Part shown: one piece after another, positions 22,198-35,600 of the stretch
How the letters are laid out: every line of letters begins with the position of its first letter
Position numbering within the stretch: position 1 is the stretch's first letter
From: Citrus sinensis
Lineage: Eukaryota > Streptophyta > Magnoliopsida > Sapindales > Rutaceae
DNA: 64,000 nucleotides
Direction of reading: 5' to 3'
NCBI RefSeq assembly: GCF_022201045.2
Contig: NC_068558.1
Location: forward strand, 48,959,501-49,023,500
Translations under genes and position numbers: made by a program
Notes under the pieces: model-generated
Told to the model about the DNA's origin: nothing
Database searches by the model: none
Seen by the model: the letters and a program-made list of their open reading frames with translations, nothing else

Positions 22198-23326
22198 AAA
22201 GATGGCCAATGGGCCGGGCGGCACGTGGCATGGCACGGCGCGAGCACGTTTCGGTGAGGCACGAGGCACGGCACGGCACGCACGTGGGCCGTGCCGGGCT
22301 TAGAATTTTAGGCACGAGGGCCTTCAAGCACGGCACGATAAGAGATAGGCTAAAGCACGGCACGCGAAAAAGCGCGTAATAAGCACGGTTCATTAGTGGG
22401 CTAGCACGCGGCCCGTGAGCCATTAATAGCACGTGGGCCAAAATATATCTAAGTAAATTTTTTTAACAAAAAATAAATATAAAATGTTATGAAATTAAAG
22501 TACAATATCTTGAAATTAAATGTTTTAATATATTTTTTAGCATAGACTTTTAAAAATTAATTTAAATCATTAAATCTTAGTTTAAATAAATATTCTAATC
22601 TTTTATGTTTATAATTTATTAAATGAATAAGTAAATATCATGATTTTAATAAATAAAATTATAAATATCATAATTTTATTTATGATATTTATTAAATGAA
22701 TAATGTTATTTAATGTTATTTATGATATTTATTTAATTATTTATTTACGTTTATAATTTATTAAATGAATAAGTAAATAACTAAATATCATGATTTTAAT
22801 AAATAAGATTATAAATATCATAAATTTATATATTATAAATAAAAAATAATGTTTTTTACAAAATTAATTATAAAATATTTTTCATATTAATATTAAATCA
22901 TAACTTAATTAATATTTAATAGAGATATGTTTCATTTGTGAATGAAATATTTTTCATTTTATACACAAGAAAAATGTTAATTGCTCTCTTAATAAAAATT
23001 AATATGATTATGATTTTGAATATTATTATTATTATTATTATGTTGATGGGCTTAAAAAAGCACGTCAGGCACGTGGGCTTGAATAAAGAACGTCAGGCAC
23101 GTGGGCTTTTTTAAGCACGCAAAAAAAAAAAAAAGTTAGTGGGCTTTTTTTGGGCACGGCCCACGGCACGGCACGAGAGGGCTCGTGCCGTGGGCCGTGC
23201 CGGGCCCCACTGAAAAAAATGTGGGCACGGCATGGCACGGCCCCCCAGATTGGTGGGCCGTGCCGTGCCGGCCCACGAGCCCTTGTGGGCCGACAATTGG
23301 CCGGCACGGCCCATTGACCATAGTTA
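22198..23326. mobile_element. hAT-like non-autonomous element with GGCACGGC subterminal repeats
   Basis: The element is flanked by CTCTTGAG (22190-22197) and CTCTTGAC (23327-23334), an 8-bp target duplication with one mismatch, as hAT elements make. The left end AAAGATGGCCAATGGGCCGG pairs with TAACTATGGTCAATGGGCCG, the reverse complement of the right end. Both subterminal regions are packed with GGCACGG/GCCGTGCC units. The core is AT-rich and has no transposase. The apparent Arg/Pro/Cys-rich frames in the ends follow from the GC-rich repeats. Confidence 0.82.
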
Positions 23327-24663
23327 CTCTTGACACTCCTCTTATATTGTGTTTACTTGCTGGAGTGGGAGTGAGGAGTGTAGATTCCTCCCACTCCAGC
23401 GTTTACTTCCTCTAAATGAGAAGGGAGTGGGAGTCCCACTCCGTGGGCCCCACCCAATTATGGAGTGGGGAGCGGGAGTGGGACTCCCATTGGGGGAGGT
23501 GGGAGTGGGAATCCACTCCCACCTCTCCCTTTTTTATCCTTTTATTTTTTTTTAATTTAATTTAATTTAATATTTTATAATTAATAAAATAAAATAAAAT
23601 ATTATTATATTTATTTGAATAATAATATTATATTTAACTAAATAATAATTTGCATTGATTCTAAGTTAAAATTATTTTAAAATAATATTATTATATTAAT
23701 AGAGAATTAATAAATATAATATTATTATATTTAATGTTTTTTACAAAATTAAATTTAAAATAATGTTATTCTAAGTTAAAATAATGTTTTTTACAAAATT
23801 AATTATAAAATATTTTTCATATTAATATTAAATCATAACTTAATTAATATTTAATAGAGATATGTTTCATTTGTGAATGAAATATTTTTCATTTTATACA
23901 CAAGAAAAATGTTAATTGCTCTCTTAATAAAAATTAATATGATTATGATTTTGAATATTATTATTATTATTATTATGTTGATGGGCTTAAAAAAGCACGT
24001 CAGGCACGTGGGCTTGAATAAAGCACGTCAGGCGCGTGGGCTTTTTAAACCACGCAAAAAAAAAAAAAAGTTAGTGGGCTTTTTTTGGGCACGGCCCACG
24101 GCACAGCACGAGAGGACTCGTGCCGTGGGCCGTGCCGGGCTCAACTGAAAAAAATGTGGGCACGGCATGGCACGGCCCACCAGATTGGTGGGCCGTGCCG
24201 TGCCGGCCCACGAGCCCTTGTGGGCCGACAATTGGCCGGCACGGCCCATTGACCATAGTTACTCTTGACACTCCTCTTATATTGTGTTTACTTGCTGGAG
24301 TGGGAGTGAGGAGTGTAGATTCCTCCCACTCCAGCGTTTACTTCCTCTAAATGAGAAGGGAGTGGGAGTCCCACTCCGTGTGCCCCACCCAATTTTGGAG
24401 TGGGGAGTGGGAGTGGGACTCCCATTGGGGGAGGGGGTTGTGAGAATCCACTCCCCCCTTTTCCTTTTCTATCCTTTTATTTTTTTTTAATTTAATTTAA
24501 TATTTTATAATTAATAAAATAAAATAAAATATTATTATATTTATTTGAATAATAATATTATATTTAACTAAATAATAATTTGCATTGATTCTAAGTTAAA
24601 ATTATTTTAAAATAATATTATTATATTAATAGAGAATTAATAAATATAATATTATTATATTTA
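22851..24663. repeat. Tandem duplication (offset 935 bp) spanning a hAT/Harbinger junction
   Basis: Sequence from 22851 to about 23733 recurs from 23786 to about 24663 with few differences. Each copy holds the right half of the hAT-like element, its flank, and the left end of the Harbinger-like element. The second copies of the hAT right end and Harbinger left end fall at 24261 and 24280, exactly 935 bp from the first. A short direct repeat, TAATGTTTTTTACAAAATTA, lies at both duplication borders. Confidence 0.88.
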
Positions 24664-25160
24664 TTTTAAAAATAATAGTACTATATTTATTTAATATTAT
24701 TAATAATAATAAATGGTTTATTATAAGAAAATATTAATTTTGTACTAAATAATATTATATTATTATTTTATATAATAATAAATTTAATATAATTATATTA
24801 AATAAAATAAAATAAGGTTTCATTTTGTATTAAAATTAATAATTTATTGTTCATAATTAAGAATATTAATAATTATAATAAATTTACAAATATAATAAAA
24901 TAAATATTATTCATTAAATATATTTTTTATTAGTTTTGTAATTAAAAAGTATAATTCTTTAAATAAGGATAAAATTATAATTTGAAATTATTTACTCCCA
25001 ATCCAAGACAAAGTAAACACATAAATTGGATTCTGATCCCTAATCCATGCTTCCATTCCAGTGTAAGTAAACAACCTACTCTCACTCCCACTCCACACTC
25101 CCAATCCTAGGATTCCCACTCCTTAGGATTCCCAATCCAATCCAAAAAGTAAACGCTACC
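23345..25160. mobile_element. Harbinger-like element enlarged by an internal duplication
   Basis: Flanked by TTA at 23342-23344 and 25161-25163. The left end TATTGTGTTTACTTGCTGG resembles GGTAGCGTTTACTTTTTGG, the reverse complement of the right end. Both ends carry purine-rich GGAGTGGGAGT or its complement. A second left end begins at 24280 because of the 935-bp duplication, so the original insertion was probably about 0.9 kb. AT-rich core, no transposase. Confidence 0.75.
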
Positions 25161-26200
25161 TTAATTCCTTAAACCAGCTCCCCCGTTTATTTATTTATTT
25201 TCATTTTCACAATTTTATCTTTTTAATGAAACACAACAGTCATAAAAAAGAAGTTCTTAACTTCCTATTCATGCCTTCTGCAAAAGGTGAATACCCTAAT
25301 AAAATTCCAGTTGCTTTTTTGCTATTTTGATTGTGCAAATCTAGGAGTAAATTTGACTTCATAAATACCATTAAAAATTTTTATTGTTCCAGTAAAAAGA
25401 AAAAAAATAATGATAACCAATATTGAAATTGAGAATCAATTATTCAGAATATCTATTTGTTACTAGTTTTGTGCCAAACCTATTAAAATGAAGCTTTTCG
25501 GCATTCAAAATGTAGTCTAAAATAATATTACCAATGTTAGGCTCGTAAAAATTTTCACTATGTGATTCACATGATAAGTCACTTATTTAAATAAATAAAT
25601 AGATAAACTCATATTAATTATCCACTTACTTACTTATTTTAAGGGATGGTGGTAGAGTTTATTTATTGCTTTCATAATGAAAATGAGTAAGTATATTAAT
25701 TTTACTTATTCGATGGAATACAATGTAAGGTTTTTTAAATTATGTACTCCTATTATAAAAGGATCCCTAGTCTAGTGAAGCTTACGATTACAAAAGAACT
25801 TGTTTTCTATCCCAAGAAAGACTATCAAAAGGATGGACTAGAAGTAACCTTATGTCAATCTAAGTGTCAATTTGAGTATGCAAAGAACTTTTAAAACTTA
25901 AACAATGATGATTAAAGGTACAATCATATCTTTAATTTAATAATTTTTATAATTTTTATTTATGATCATTAATTTATATCCTAATTGATTCATCACCGAT
26001 CATCATTTATTATTATGTGTATAATATTAATTATTTTTAAAAATTCAACCAAGGAATGATATTTAAAATACTACTTGGGTAGAGATACAAATAAAATTTC
26101 AAACTAAGTAAATATGTCAACATTACTCTTTTGAATGTGACTCAAGAAAGTACCCCAGTCCGGGATACACTCTTTTTATTCCTCAATACACCCCACTTTA
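25161..26200. other. Intergenic spacer upstream of RPL36
   Basis: AT-rich DNA with no supported gene, RNA or clear repeat. Confidence 0.5.
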
Positions 26201-26448
26201 AGCCCAAAAAATAAAATAGAGTTTGGATAACAGGGTCCTCATTGAATGGCTCTTTAAAATATTAGTTTGGCCCAAAAGTTTTTAAGATGAGACCCGACCC
26301 GAACTGGCCCGGATTTCTGATCAAGCCATGTATTGGCAAAGTATATTAAGCATAAAACCCTAGCGTTCCTTTGTTCTAAACAGCCTCCATTATAGAAGAA
26401 GGTGAGAGAGATTCCTCTCCAAGCCCTAACCCTAACCCCAACCCTAAC
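26201..26448 (+). promoter_or_regulatory. RPL36 promoter modules: site II boxes and telo-box
   Basis: AGCCCA (complement TGGGCT) at 26201-26206 and GGCCCA (complement TGGGCC) at 26269-26274 fit the site II element TGGGCY. At 26423-26448 lies CCCTAACCCTAACCCCAACC then CTAACG, an interstitial telomere-like motif (telo-box AACCCTA). Site II plus telo-box near the transcription start is the known signature of plant ribosomal-protein promoters. Confidence 0.8.
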
Positions 26449-27043
26449 GATTGAGCTTGTCATATTCGGTTAAGATATCTGAAGTTTACATTGGTTTTTC
26501 CTTGCAGTTATATATTCCCGGAAGATTGTAGTAGGAGCTGTTTGGTAGGTGAGAAAATTCACTTCTTCAGCCACACTGACCGTCTTATTGCCGAATTTGA
26601 TCTGTTTCCTTTTGCAATATCTTTACTATTCTAATTTAGTTACCAGGTTTCAGTAGACTCAGAAAATGCTTGTGAAACTGTTGGTCGATGGGCCTCCTGT
26701 TGGTTGCATGGGCTTTTGCGTCGTAGCTAATTGATTTTCTATATATTGCTCAAATATGATACATCCGAGATCAAATTGCTTGATAATTTCGAAAATGCGG
26801 AAATTAGTTAACATTGAATTTAAAATATTTTCTTAATACGGAGTTGTATCGACTGTTAGTAGCTTTTGTTGGTGTGCTCCTAGGTTCTTGCCCCTAAAAC
26901 TATTGGCGGTTCCACAGTCTCTAATCAATGTTATCTTATAGTTTTTGGTGTCGTAATCATGCCTTGGACAGAGTTTATACTTGGTCTTTCTGAAGAATTT
27001 TCTGTACTCTGATGTGTATTGTGGGTGTTGGTAATTACAGGTG

Positions 27044-27692
27044 ATGGCTCCAAAGCAGCCAAATACTGGCCTTTTTGTGGGTCTAAACAAAGGACATGTC
27101 GTGACCAAGAAGGAGTTGCCTCCCCGCCCTTCTGATAGAAAAGGCGTATGTTTTTAAGATGCTTTATTGTCAAGTATATTTTTATGATGGTTTAAGTAGA
27201 GCGAGTTATGTCAAGTCACCAACACCTTAGTTTTTGCATGCTTATAATCTCCTTTTGTTGTTAAGAAAGATATTTAGAGTATATATCGTATCTTCATATT
27301 GTCTTGATTGGTTAATGTATACCATATGTTTTTTCTTATATCAGAAAACTAGTAAGAGAGTCCATTTTGTGAAGAACCTCATTAGGGAGGTTGCTGGTTT
27401 TGCTCCCTATGAAAGGAGGATTACTGAACTTCTTAAAGTTGGGAAAGATAAGCGTGCTTTGAAGGTGGCAAAGAGAAAGTTGGGCACTCACAAGAGAGCC
27501 AAGAAGAAGCGCGAGGAAATGTCCAATGCTCTACGCAAGATGAGGTAGCTTGAAGCTTTTGTTTTTTCTTTTTTGGGGGGGGGGGGGGGGTTATATTTTG
27601 TTTTCCCCCCTTTGTTTTATTGATCAGGATCTTTAATGTACTATTTGGCCTATCCTTTCAGGTCGGCTGGAGGTGCAGAGAAGAAGAAGTGA
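27044..27692 (+). CDS. RPL36: 60S ribosomal protein L36 (eL36)
   Basis: Exons: 27044-27145, 27345-27544, 27662-27692, giving 110 residues, the usual length for plant eL36. The protein starts [20 protein letters not shown], holds the family block [20 protein letters not shown], and ends AGGAEKKK. It is very basic throughout, as expected for a protein that binds 25S/5.8S rRNA in the large subunit. The ATG lies three bases after an AG acceptor at 27039-27040, so a leader intron probably separates it from the telo-box-bearing transcription start near 26400. Intron 2 contains a run of 16 G at 27575-27590. Expression is likely growth-linked, judging by the promoter boxes. Confidence 0.97.
27575..27590. 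repeat. Poly-G tract of 16 in RPL36 intron 2
   Basis: Sixteen G in a row just downstream of exon 2. It could slow polymerases or form G-quadruplex in the transcript. Length may be unreliable. Confidence 0.85.
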
Positions 27693-28210
27693 AGCCTCAT
27701 TCAAGGTTTCTTTTAGATTCATCAGTGAAAGAATTTTATTTAGCTTTTGTTCTTCTAATATTGGAATTTTGGTTAGAGTTTTAGACTTGCTTTGAAATGT
27801 TAACTGTACTTTGTTTCCAATGAGAGAGTTCAGTTTTGTTTCCTTTGTCTGTGAAATTTGAGTATCATGTTACTCACAGTTGCCAGTTTTTTAATCATCG
27901 ATAAGAATTGATTATCCATTCACGCATTATAGTTGATGAAAGATGTGAGCATTTTGTATGATTAAATCTATTTAATCCCAGTATAGCAATCTGTAGCATA
28001 CTTTGGGAATCTCCTTATCTTCTGATTATGGGAATTCGTTTTCATTGCTCTGCAGACTACGTTATCTTGATTGGTTTGAAACACCTGATCTGCCATTGGT
28101 TCATGTTGGCCAATGCTTTTTCAGATCAATGGTTTAGTGATAGGTGTGATGAACTGATCATCAGGTGCTTATTGATTTTGATTAGAGGTGAAGCACAGCC
28201 CAAAAAAAAA

Positions 28211-28500
28211 TGGTGCATTTACAAATTTGAATTTAGATGAACTAGAATGAATTGGAATGGGAATTATAATACAATGGTGCCTACTAATTGGTAATTGGAT
28301 GGACTTGAATGGACTTGAATGGACTGAAATAAGAATGAAGAATGAGAAGTAGAGATGTTTGCTTAAACTGTAGGAATCGAAATCGGAAAGAGTTGTATTG
28401 CTATGTTTATTTTGTCTTGAAATCGAAATGAATTGTATCAAGGTTTTAAAATATCCTTAATTAGTTATTATTGTTATTGTTATTATTATTTGTCACACGA

Positions 28501-28538
<38 letters not shown>

Positions 28539-28925
28539 AATAATAATCACATCATTAGCATCATCATTAGCAACAATAATTGACAGTCGAGCAATAGCAG
28601 TTACCTTTGGTAGCAAGCACCAACAATAGTGGCAAGCAGTAGCAACGATGACAGGCGGGAGCAGTGACAGCAAGCAGTGGGGACGACCAGCGGGTGTTCA
28701 GCGACGACATCAGCGAGCAGCAGCCGCAACTAGATTGATTGTGCGGTGTTCGGTCTTTTTTTTATTGTTTTCTAATATTTAAATGAAGGATAAAATAGAA
28801 ATTATAAGATTTAAGGGGGTTATTTGGTCACCCATCTTAGGGATTAGAACTCCGGTAAGTATTCGCAATTTAATGAACCGTACACTAATTTCATTCTTAT
28901 TCTCTCTCTTAGTGTTTAAGTGAAG
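28211..28925. mobile_element. Probable relative of the intronic Harbinger-like element
   Basis: The left part, TGGTGCATTTACAAATTTG, resembles an end of the 15453 element. The block AACTGTAGGAATCGAAATCG at about 28368 is also found there at about 15533. A (GAT)n repeat sits in the middle. No clear TAA duplication was found and the right end is only approximate. Confidence 0.5.
28498..28548. repeat. (GAT)n microsatellite running into (AAT)n
   Basis: About thirteen GAT units followed by four AAT units. Confidence 0.95.
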
Positions 28926-29647
28926 AAATTATTGACTCATTTTGTTTTTTTTTTGCTATTACTGATGAGTAAATAAATCATAAATATGAGTTGATCTCTC
29001 GTTACAGTTGGTAAATTTAATTTGATATCAATAATACATACATATCTAATTTGATATGAATAATATATGCGCACGTGATGTAGTGTACACAAGTTTTTCA
29101 TATTAAAGTTTTTTTTTTTTTATAGTTATCGAACTAATAATGATTGATTCATTTTACGGGGTATCTAGTGAATTGTAACCGCTCATGTTTAACAATTGAA
29201 GAAATTTCCAAATTTCCACAACCAGTTTCATAATCTGTAACTGTTTGTTGCATCTTTAAATATTTTTACATAAATAAAAATTTTCTTATTTTGAAAATGA
29301 CACATCACGCACGCGCCAAATGATCGGCGCAAATCGCACAAATGTTTGATGGGCACGCGCTCCGCCTGCCATCAACGTGGAGTCAACTAAAACGTGCGGC
29401 AAAAAAGGTCGCTGAAGAGTTACAGTCTAGTGTCGAAGACTAATTGGTTACGAGCTTTATTAGGATCATCTCGTCTCCGGGCAAGAAACAGAAACTGATA
29501 CGAAAAGTCATCAAATCTGCTAATTCCAGCTCCCTCCTCTGCCACCTCAAAGATCAACGCAAAAAAGCTTACCAAAAAAAAAAAAAATACTATTAAATTA
29601 ATTAAATTTATAAAGTTTTTTCCTCTTCGGTTGCGAGCCGAGCCACC

Positions 29648-32600
29648 ATGGACCCTGACGAAGGTACAATAACAATGAACCCTAATCTTCGTGTAAACTA
29701 AACATTTTGAATATGCATTCGTCAATTGCCATAGTTCCTGTTTTCTCTTATGGTTTCTCGGGAAACAGTAAACAAGCTCTGATATTTTTAGTGTTTCATT
29801 TTTCGCGTGGTTTAATTGGAATTATAAACGTCTCTAAATTAAAAATTATTCTGCTTTTGTCGGTTTTGCAGTGATCGAGTTCTTGAGCTGTGTTCCGTTG
29901 CTACAGAGACTACCGGGTTCTTCTCTGAAGAGAATTGCTGATATTGTTATTGTTAAACGCTATGGTGAGCTTCAACTGGAGTTCTTTCTTTTTTGCGACT
30001 GTCACATCATTCAAGTTTGTACTTGCTTACTTTTTGATTTGTCAAATTTGATGTCATTTCAACATTATTTATTCGTTACTGGATCTTGGATTGTAGGGAA
30101 AGGAGAGTATGTTGTTCGAGATGGGGATATTGGGGAGGGAATTTATTTCATATGGGAAGGAGAGGTTAGTTTGCTTATAAGCGCGGTTTTTATCTTAAAT
30201 GAATTAATTTATTTAGCTGAGATTTATTTATGCGTATCATAGGCTGAAGTCTCTGTGTCAGACTCAGTTCAGGCTGAGGAAGAAGATCGTCCTGAATTTC
30301 AGTTAAAACGATATGATTACTTTGGACATGGTGAGATTGATTGTTTTTAAATTTTCAGCAGTGTGGTCTTTTCTATTATATACATTGGTTTGGTGGTCTA
30401 AATATCCAATGATGCCAGGGTCGCCCACAATCTTCCGGCAGGGAGATGTAATTGCTTTGACAGAGGTAATTATGGTTTTCTTTTCTTTCTTCTTCTTTTT
30501 TTCAATTTTTTAATTTTTTGTTTTTTATGATTTTTCCCCTTAAAATCATCATGCTAACTACTCAAACTTATGAAATTGACCTCAAATGGGGCTTATTTAG
30601 ATATCATTAGTGAACTGTTATCTGTTGTCTGTCCCGGCAGCTGACCTGCTTAGTGCTGCCGCATGAACATTGCAATTGGCTTGAAACAAAATCAATCTGG
30701 AGTGCAGATAAGACAGTTGGGACATGCTCACTTGTGGAGAATATATTGCATTTAGAGCCTGTAGAGGTATTTTTGTTTTCTTGGATTTATTCTTTTTTTA
30801 GTCCGATGCATATGTGCTCTGTTAAATCATTGCCTTCATCTGTTAGCTTAGGTTCTCAACCATTAAACACTTGATCTCAACTACTTGGGGTTGCCTGCCT
30901 GAATTCTTTCTTCCAATTTCCATTGTGGGCAATGTTCTCTGTTAAGTCCATGCTTTATCTGGTAGCTTACAGTCACTTCTTCAATCTTCTTGTTGTACAT
31001 TTGAGTTAAATCAACCTAATAATATTTGTTCTTTGGATCCAGAGCAAAACCATCTAAAAAACCATCTAAAATGGCTTCTCCGAGAATAGTTTAAAGTCGA
31101 CCTTCATTAGTGGAGTAAAAATGGGATGAGTGAGAGATAATCATTCAAACTAGCAGTGGGGAAAGAGTCTGAATAAATTTTGGCCTAATTATTCAGTATT
31201 CATCCTAAGTGAGCCAAGATCAGATGCTTAGCTTTGATTTTGTTGCATGGACATAAATAGTAACAACTAACAAATGTCAGTTTCTTGTTGGTTTTGACTT
31301 GAATGATATGTGGTTCTTAAAAATTCAAGCTAAATGGTTGATTTCGTATGTGCTTCATTCTATGGATTTTTTAACAGTGATGCATAGTCTGGTTAGTAGC
31401 CCATTTTTTGTTTTTAAGAAAAAAATTATCACAAATGCTTTGAAGGTGAATATATTTCAAGGGATCACATTGCCAGATGCTCCAAAATTTGGAAAGGTCT
31501 TCGGAGGACAGTTAGTTGGGCAGGTAGGACAGCTTCATTCTCTCTTCCCCTTTGTTTCTTTGTACTTACCATACTACTACACTTTTCATTTTATATTACT
31601 GCAATGCTACTAATTAAAGTTACAAACTTATGTTTAACAATTAGATGTAGGCCAATGGTTTTTTATGTGCTTGGATAACTCTCGGAACTTATGGTTTTGA
31701 ATGTAAAATTTCCATTTGAAATCTGATGGTCATAATTACTTTCTTGAAGTGATCCATGGGGTTAAATGCACTGTATATATGTGTTTCCGTTGATAGGTAA
31801 TATTTGCCATTACTGTAAATAAGATCCCTATCCCTTAAAGTCAAAGAAAGTGGTACTTGTTCATTTACTTTTTGTTCAAATCTTAGGAAACTAGACTATC
31901 TCAATCTAATCTTTTATTTAAAACACTTTTTCTCTCTTATGTTTAGCTAGATGTGGTTCTTGCATTCTTGATAAATCAATACTGGGTGGTGGCTGATGGT
32001 TGCATCCTATATTTTTGTTGTTAGTTAACCTGCCATTTCTGAAATAGTTCACTTTTTAACCTATATGATGATATCTGCAGGCGCTGGCTGCAGCATCAAA
32101 GACTGTTGATTGTCTTAAAATTGTCCATAGTTTGCACTGCTACTTTCTTCTGGTTGGGGATTTAAACAGTAAGTAATTACTGAACCTTCTGAAGACTTTA
32201 TGACAAATAAACTGGAGGATATCACTCCAAACTTCAAGTTGTGTGTATTCTCTCTCATTTCCCTATGGTTTGGCCGGGTATCATCATCCTAAATCCATTA
32301 TCTGGTCTCTCATATATGCAAGTAGCATTGAGAAGTAGCCTTATTTGTTGAAGGTTTTAAGTTAGACAAGTGCAAGTTAGGTCACCTTTTCCAATTTCTT
32401 TTTTGCTCTATGGCTAGACAACCTCCCTTCAAACCAAGGCATTATGGATTTCCAAGTTGATGTAACTTGCTTATTGAAGTCGATGAATTAGTGGAAGAGC
32501 CCAGCAAGAGAATACATTAGAAAGGAACATCTAAAGCTAACTATCCATTTTGGTCAAGCCTGTAATGTGTAGAGCAAATCTCTCTAGGTCATGACTTATT

Positions 32601-35600
32601 TAAGATGTCTGTTTATGGACTTATGCAATAGATTCATTCTGACTGGAAGTTCCTTTTCATTGTTTACATAGGGTATAGAAACAATGATTCTGAAGTATCC
32701 TTCACCTGAACTCACATGAATAAATTAAGGCTTTTACATGGTTTTTGAGCTTGAACTTGGCATGCTAGATTGCTGATACATTGTTGCAATTTGGCATTGC
32801 TGCTATAGTGTCTAATTTACAAATTCAGTTAATTATGCACTTTGTTTTGTTTTGATGTTCCTTTTAAATTCATGGAGCATTGGGAAAGTATCGTAATTTA
32901 TATGGAAATATACTTTTGTAGTTCCAATTATATACCAAGTTCACCGTGTACGTGACGGCAATAGCTTTGCAACCCGAAGAGTTGATGCAATACAAAAAGG
33001 AAACATCATATTCACTTTGCTCGCTTCATTTCAAGTAATGCAGTATTCCATTAATTCTTATATTTCATGAAATCTGAGAAAGTATTTTGGTTCGTTGTTT
33101 TCAATTTTTGCTCATATGTTGTGTTTTAGTGGTTGCTAAGTTTAGTGCTGATCTTCATTATTTATGTCGTTGTGGGGGACTGGAATGTTGGATCCTTTTA
33201 TTTCTTATCCTGTTCCCCCTCCTTTCATTTACTATTAAAGATCCATCATTACCTGATATTTTTATCATTTAGACCATCCACTCCATTCTTTTGATTCCTT
33301 GAAATAGCACATTTCTGCTTCATCATCATCGTGTTGGATGAGAAAATAGAAAAGACTGTTCAAAGTACTAATGAACATAAGATATCCTTATTGACGTTCA
33401 TTCTATCGGAGGTTAGAAAATCCATGGATCTGTTTGGAATAGATACGGTAGGGTTCTAAAACTAGCAATCAGTGGAGCTCTGTTAAGTTGGCATGATAGG
33501 TCAAGGTGAACTTTAATCGATGAATGATTGGTTATGACAATTGAGTTGAAGTTGTAAATGTCTTGACATCATTGAGATTATTTTAGATGGTAAACATATT
33601 TTGAAGCTCTGCGTCTGGATTTTTAAAAGTGAAACAGTATTAGATGTACAGCAACATGTTTAGTGATGGACAATCTTGAGGAAGGAAGGAAGAACATTAT
33701 TTTTCTTCCATCTGCCACATTCTTATTTGGTCTGGTGCATGTAGCTATTAGATGGCTGGTGTATTATCTGTCAGAAGCCTTTTTTGCTTTTTAAGGTGTA
33801 TTATCTGTCAGAAGCCTTTTTTGCTTTTTACCTAAATTTTGCTGTTAAAACTGTATGCCCAAATTGTCACGACCAAAAGACTGGTTTAGACATCTCAATA
33901 TGCTGGTAACATTTTTCTTATTTTACAGAAAGAAGAGCAGGGATTTGAACACCAGGAGACGACTATGCCACTAGTGCCAGCTCCAGAAATGGTAGCTGAC
34001 ATGTGCTTAATTTTACTCAGTCAATTGTTCTGGTGGTACTAAACTCTGATTTGTTGCAGCTTCTGTCAATGGAAGAGCTACGCGAGAGACGTCTCACAGA
34101 TCCTCGCCTTCCTAGGTAAGATTTCAATTACTCTGATCATAACTAGCTGGTGTACCGTCAGTTGCACAAATTTTACTTGCCCATTTGGTTGTTTCAGGAG
34201 CTATCGAAACAAGGTTGCCTCAAAAGAATTTGTCCCGTGGCCCATAGATATAAGGTTTTGCGAGCCGAACAGTTATACTAATCAGAGTAAATCTCCACCA
34301 AGGTTAGATTGGCTTTCTGTGTTGTGAAATTTAATCTTTCTGTCTCAGTTGTTTGTCACCTTATGACAAATGTAGAAATTTGCTGTGCTTTTTTGTGGTA
34401 CAGCTTGAGGTACTGGTTCAGAGCCAAAGGGAAACTTTCAGACGACCAGGCTCTGCATAGGTAAGTTGCCCCTTTTGGATGCTGACATTTATTTTTTATG
34501 TCAGCTATGACCACATTTAAATATGAATTTTAATTAAATCATTTAACTTGAATTCTGTGTGGTGATTGGATGGTTGTGGATTTGGGGTATGTTTTCTAAC
34601 AAAACTGTAGGTGCTTAAAAAGCAGTTAAGGATCAGTAGCTTCAAATATGATTATGATGATGTGCTGATAATATGTTTGCTTTTCAGATGTGTGGTGGCA
34701 TTTGCTTCAGATCTAATATTCAGTTCAGTTAGTTTGAATCCCCACCGTAGAAAGGGTTTCAGAACAGCTTCTCTCAGTCTGGACCACTCGTAAGTATCAG
34801 CTTCTCAGCAACAATTAAATATTTTTTTGACTAGCTTGTCCATCAAATATGCTGATCTGACCAAGGAGAACAGAAAGTTTCAGTTGGAGGGCTGACTTTT
34901 TAAGTCCATTTGTCATGAACTTTTACCATGTAAATATAAGGAGGATAAACAACTCATAAATGAGTCTCCTTGTTTGTTTAAAGAACTTCAGAGCAAAAGT
35001 TTTTTATTTTCTTATTCCTTACCGGGCATCCCACCACGTATCCTCTTGGAAATGAACCATTGACCTCTAGCTTCCATGGCAAGCAGCCAGCCAACTGGGC
35101 TATCTATTTGTGATCCAAAGCACAGGTCGAACAAGGTCAAACAATTCTGTTTTGGTTGGGATTGCTCCTGTGAAAATATTACATTTATCTACATGCATAA
35201 AAATATAAATTATTTTGGCAAGAAGTTATTTAAAGGGTGCTTGCTTCTCCCTTGGAAGAATGTTGGACTAGCTTGCTTCTCCCTTGGAAGAATGTTAGAC
35301 TATGTACTTTGCATTATTTTCCCTAATTACGTTCTTTTTCTTTTTCAGGATGTGGTTTCACCGGTCTTTTAGGGCTGATGACTGGTTGTTGTTTGTGGTA
35401 AGTGTCAGTTGTTAGTTGTTCTCACATTTGGAGATTCTCTTCCCTCTTTGTAAGTCTAAAAACACGGATAACACATTTTTTACAGATTGTGAGTCCTGTT
35501 GCATCCAAGGCACGCGGTTTTGTTTCAGGGGAAATGTTTAACACAAAGGGAGAGGTATTGCATATGTGATCCATTTCTCCTTCACTTGTCACTTTTGTCC

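Larger units (their letters stand above)
27693..29647. other. Spacer between RPL36 and the acyl-CoA thioesterase gene
   Basis: RPL36 3' region, then a transposon-like stretch (about 28211-28925), then the upstream region of the thioesterase. No gene is supported. Confidence 0.55.

Noticed and set aside
22181-22441. Arg/Pro/Cys-rich open frame in GC-rich DNA
   Set aside because: Lies in the GGCACGG repeats of a hAT-like element end; composition keeps frames open. The same applies to frames at 23065-23336 and 24028-24271.
26833-27173. Two overlapping minus-strand frames
   Set aside because: Antisense to the RPL36 leader intron and exon 1.
28461-28673. Ile/Asn-rich frame
   Set aside because: Translation of the (GAT)n/(AAT)n microsatellite.
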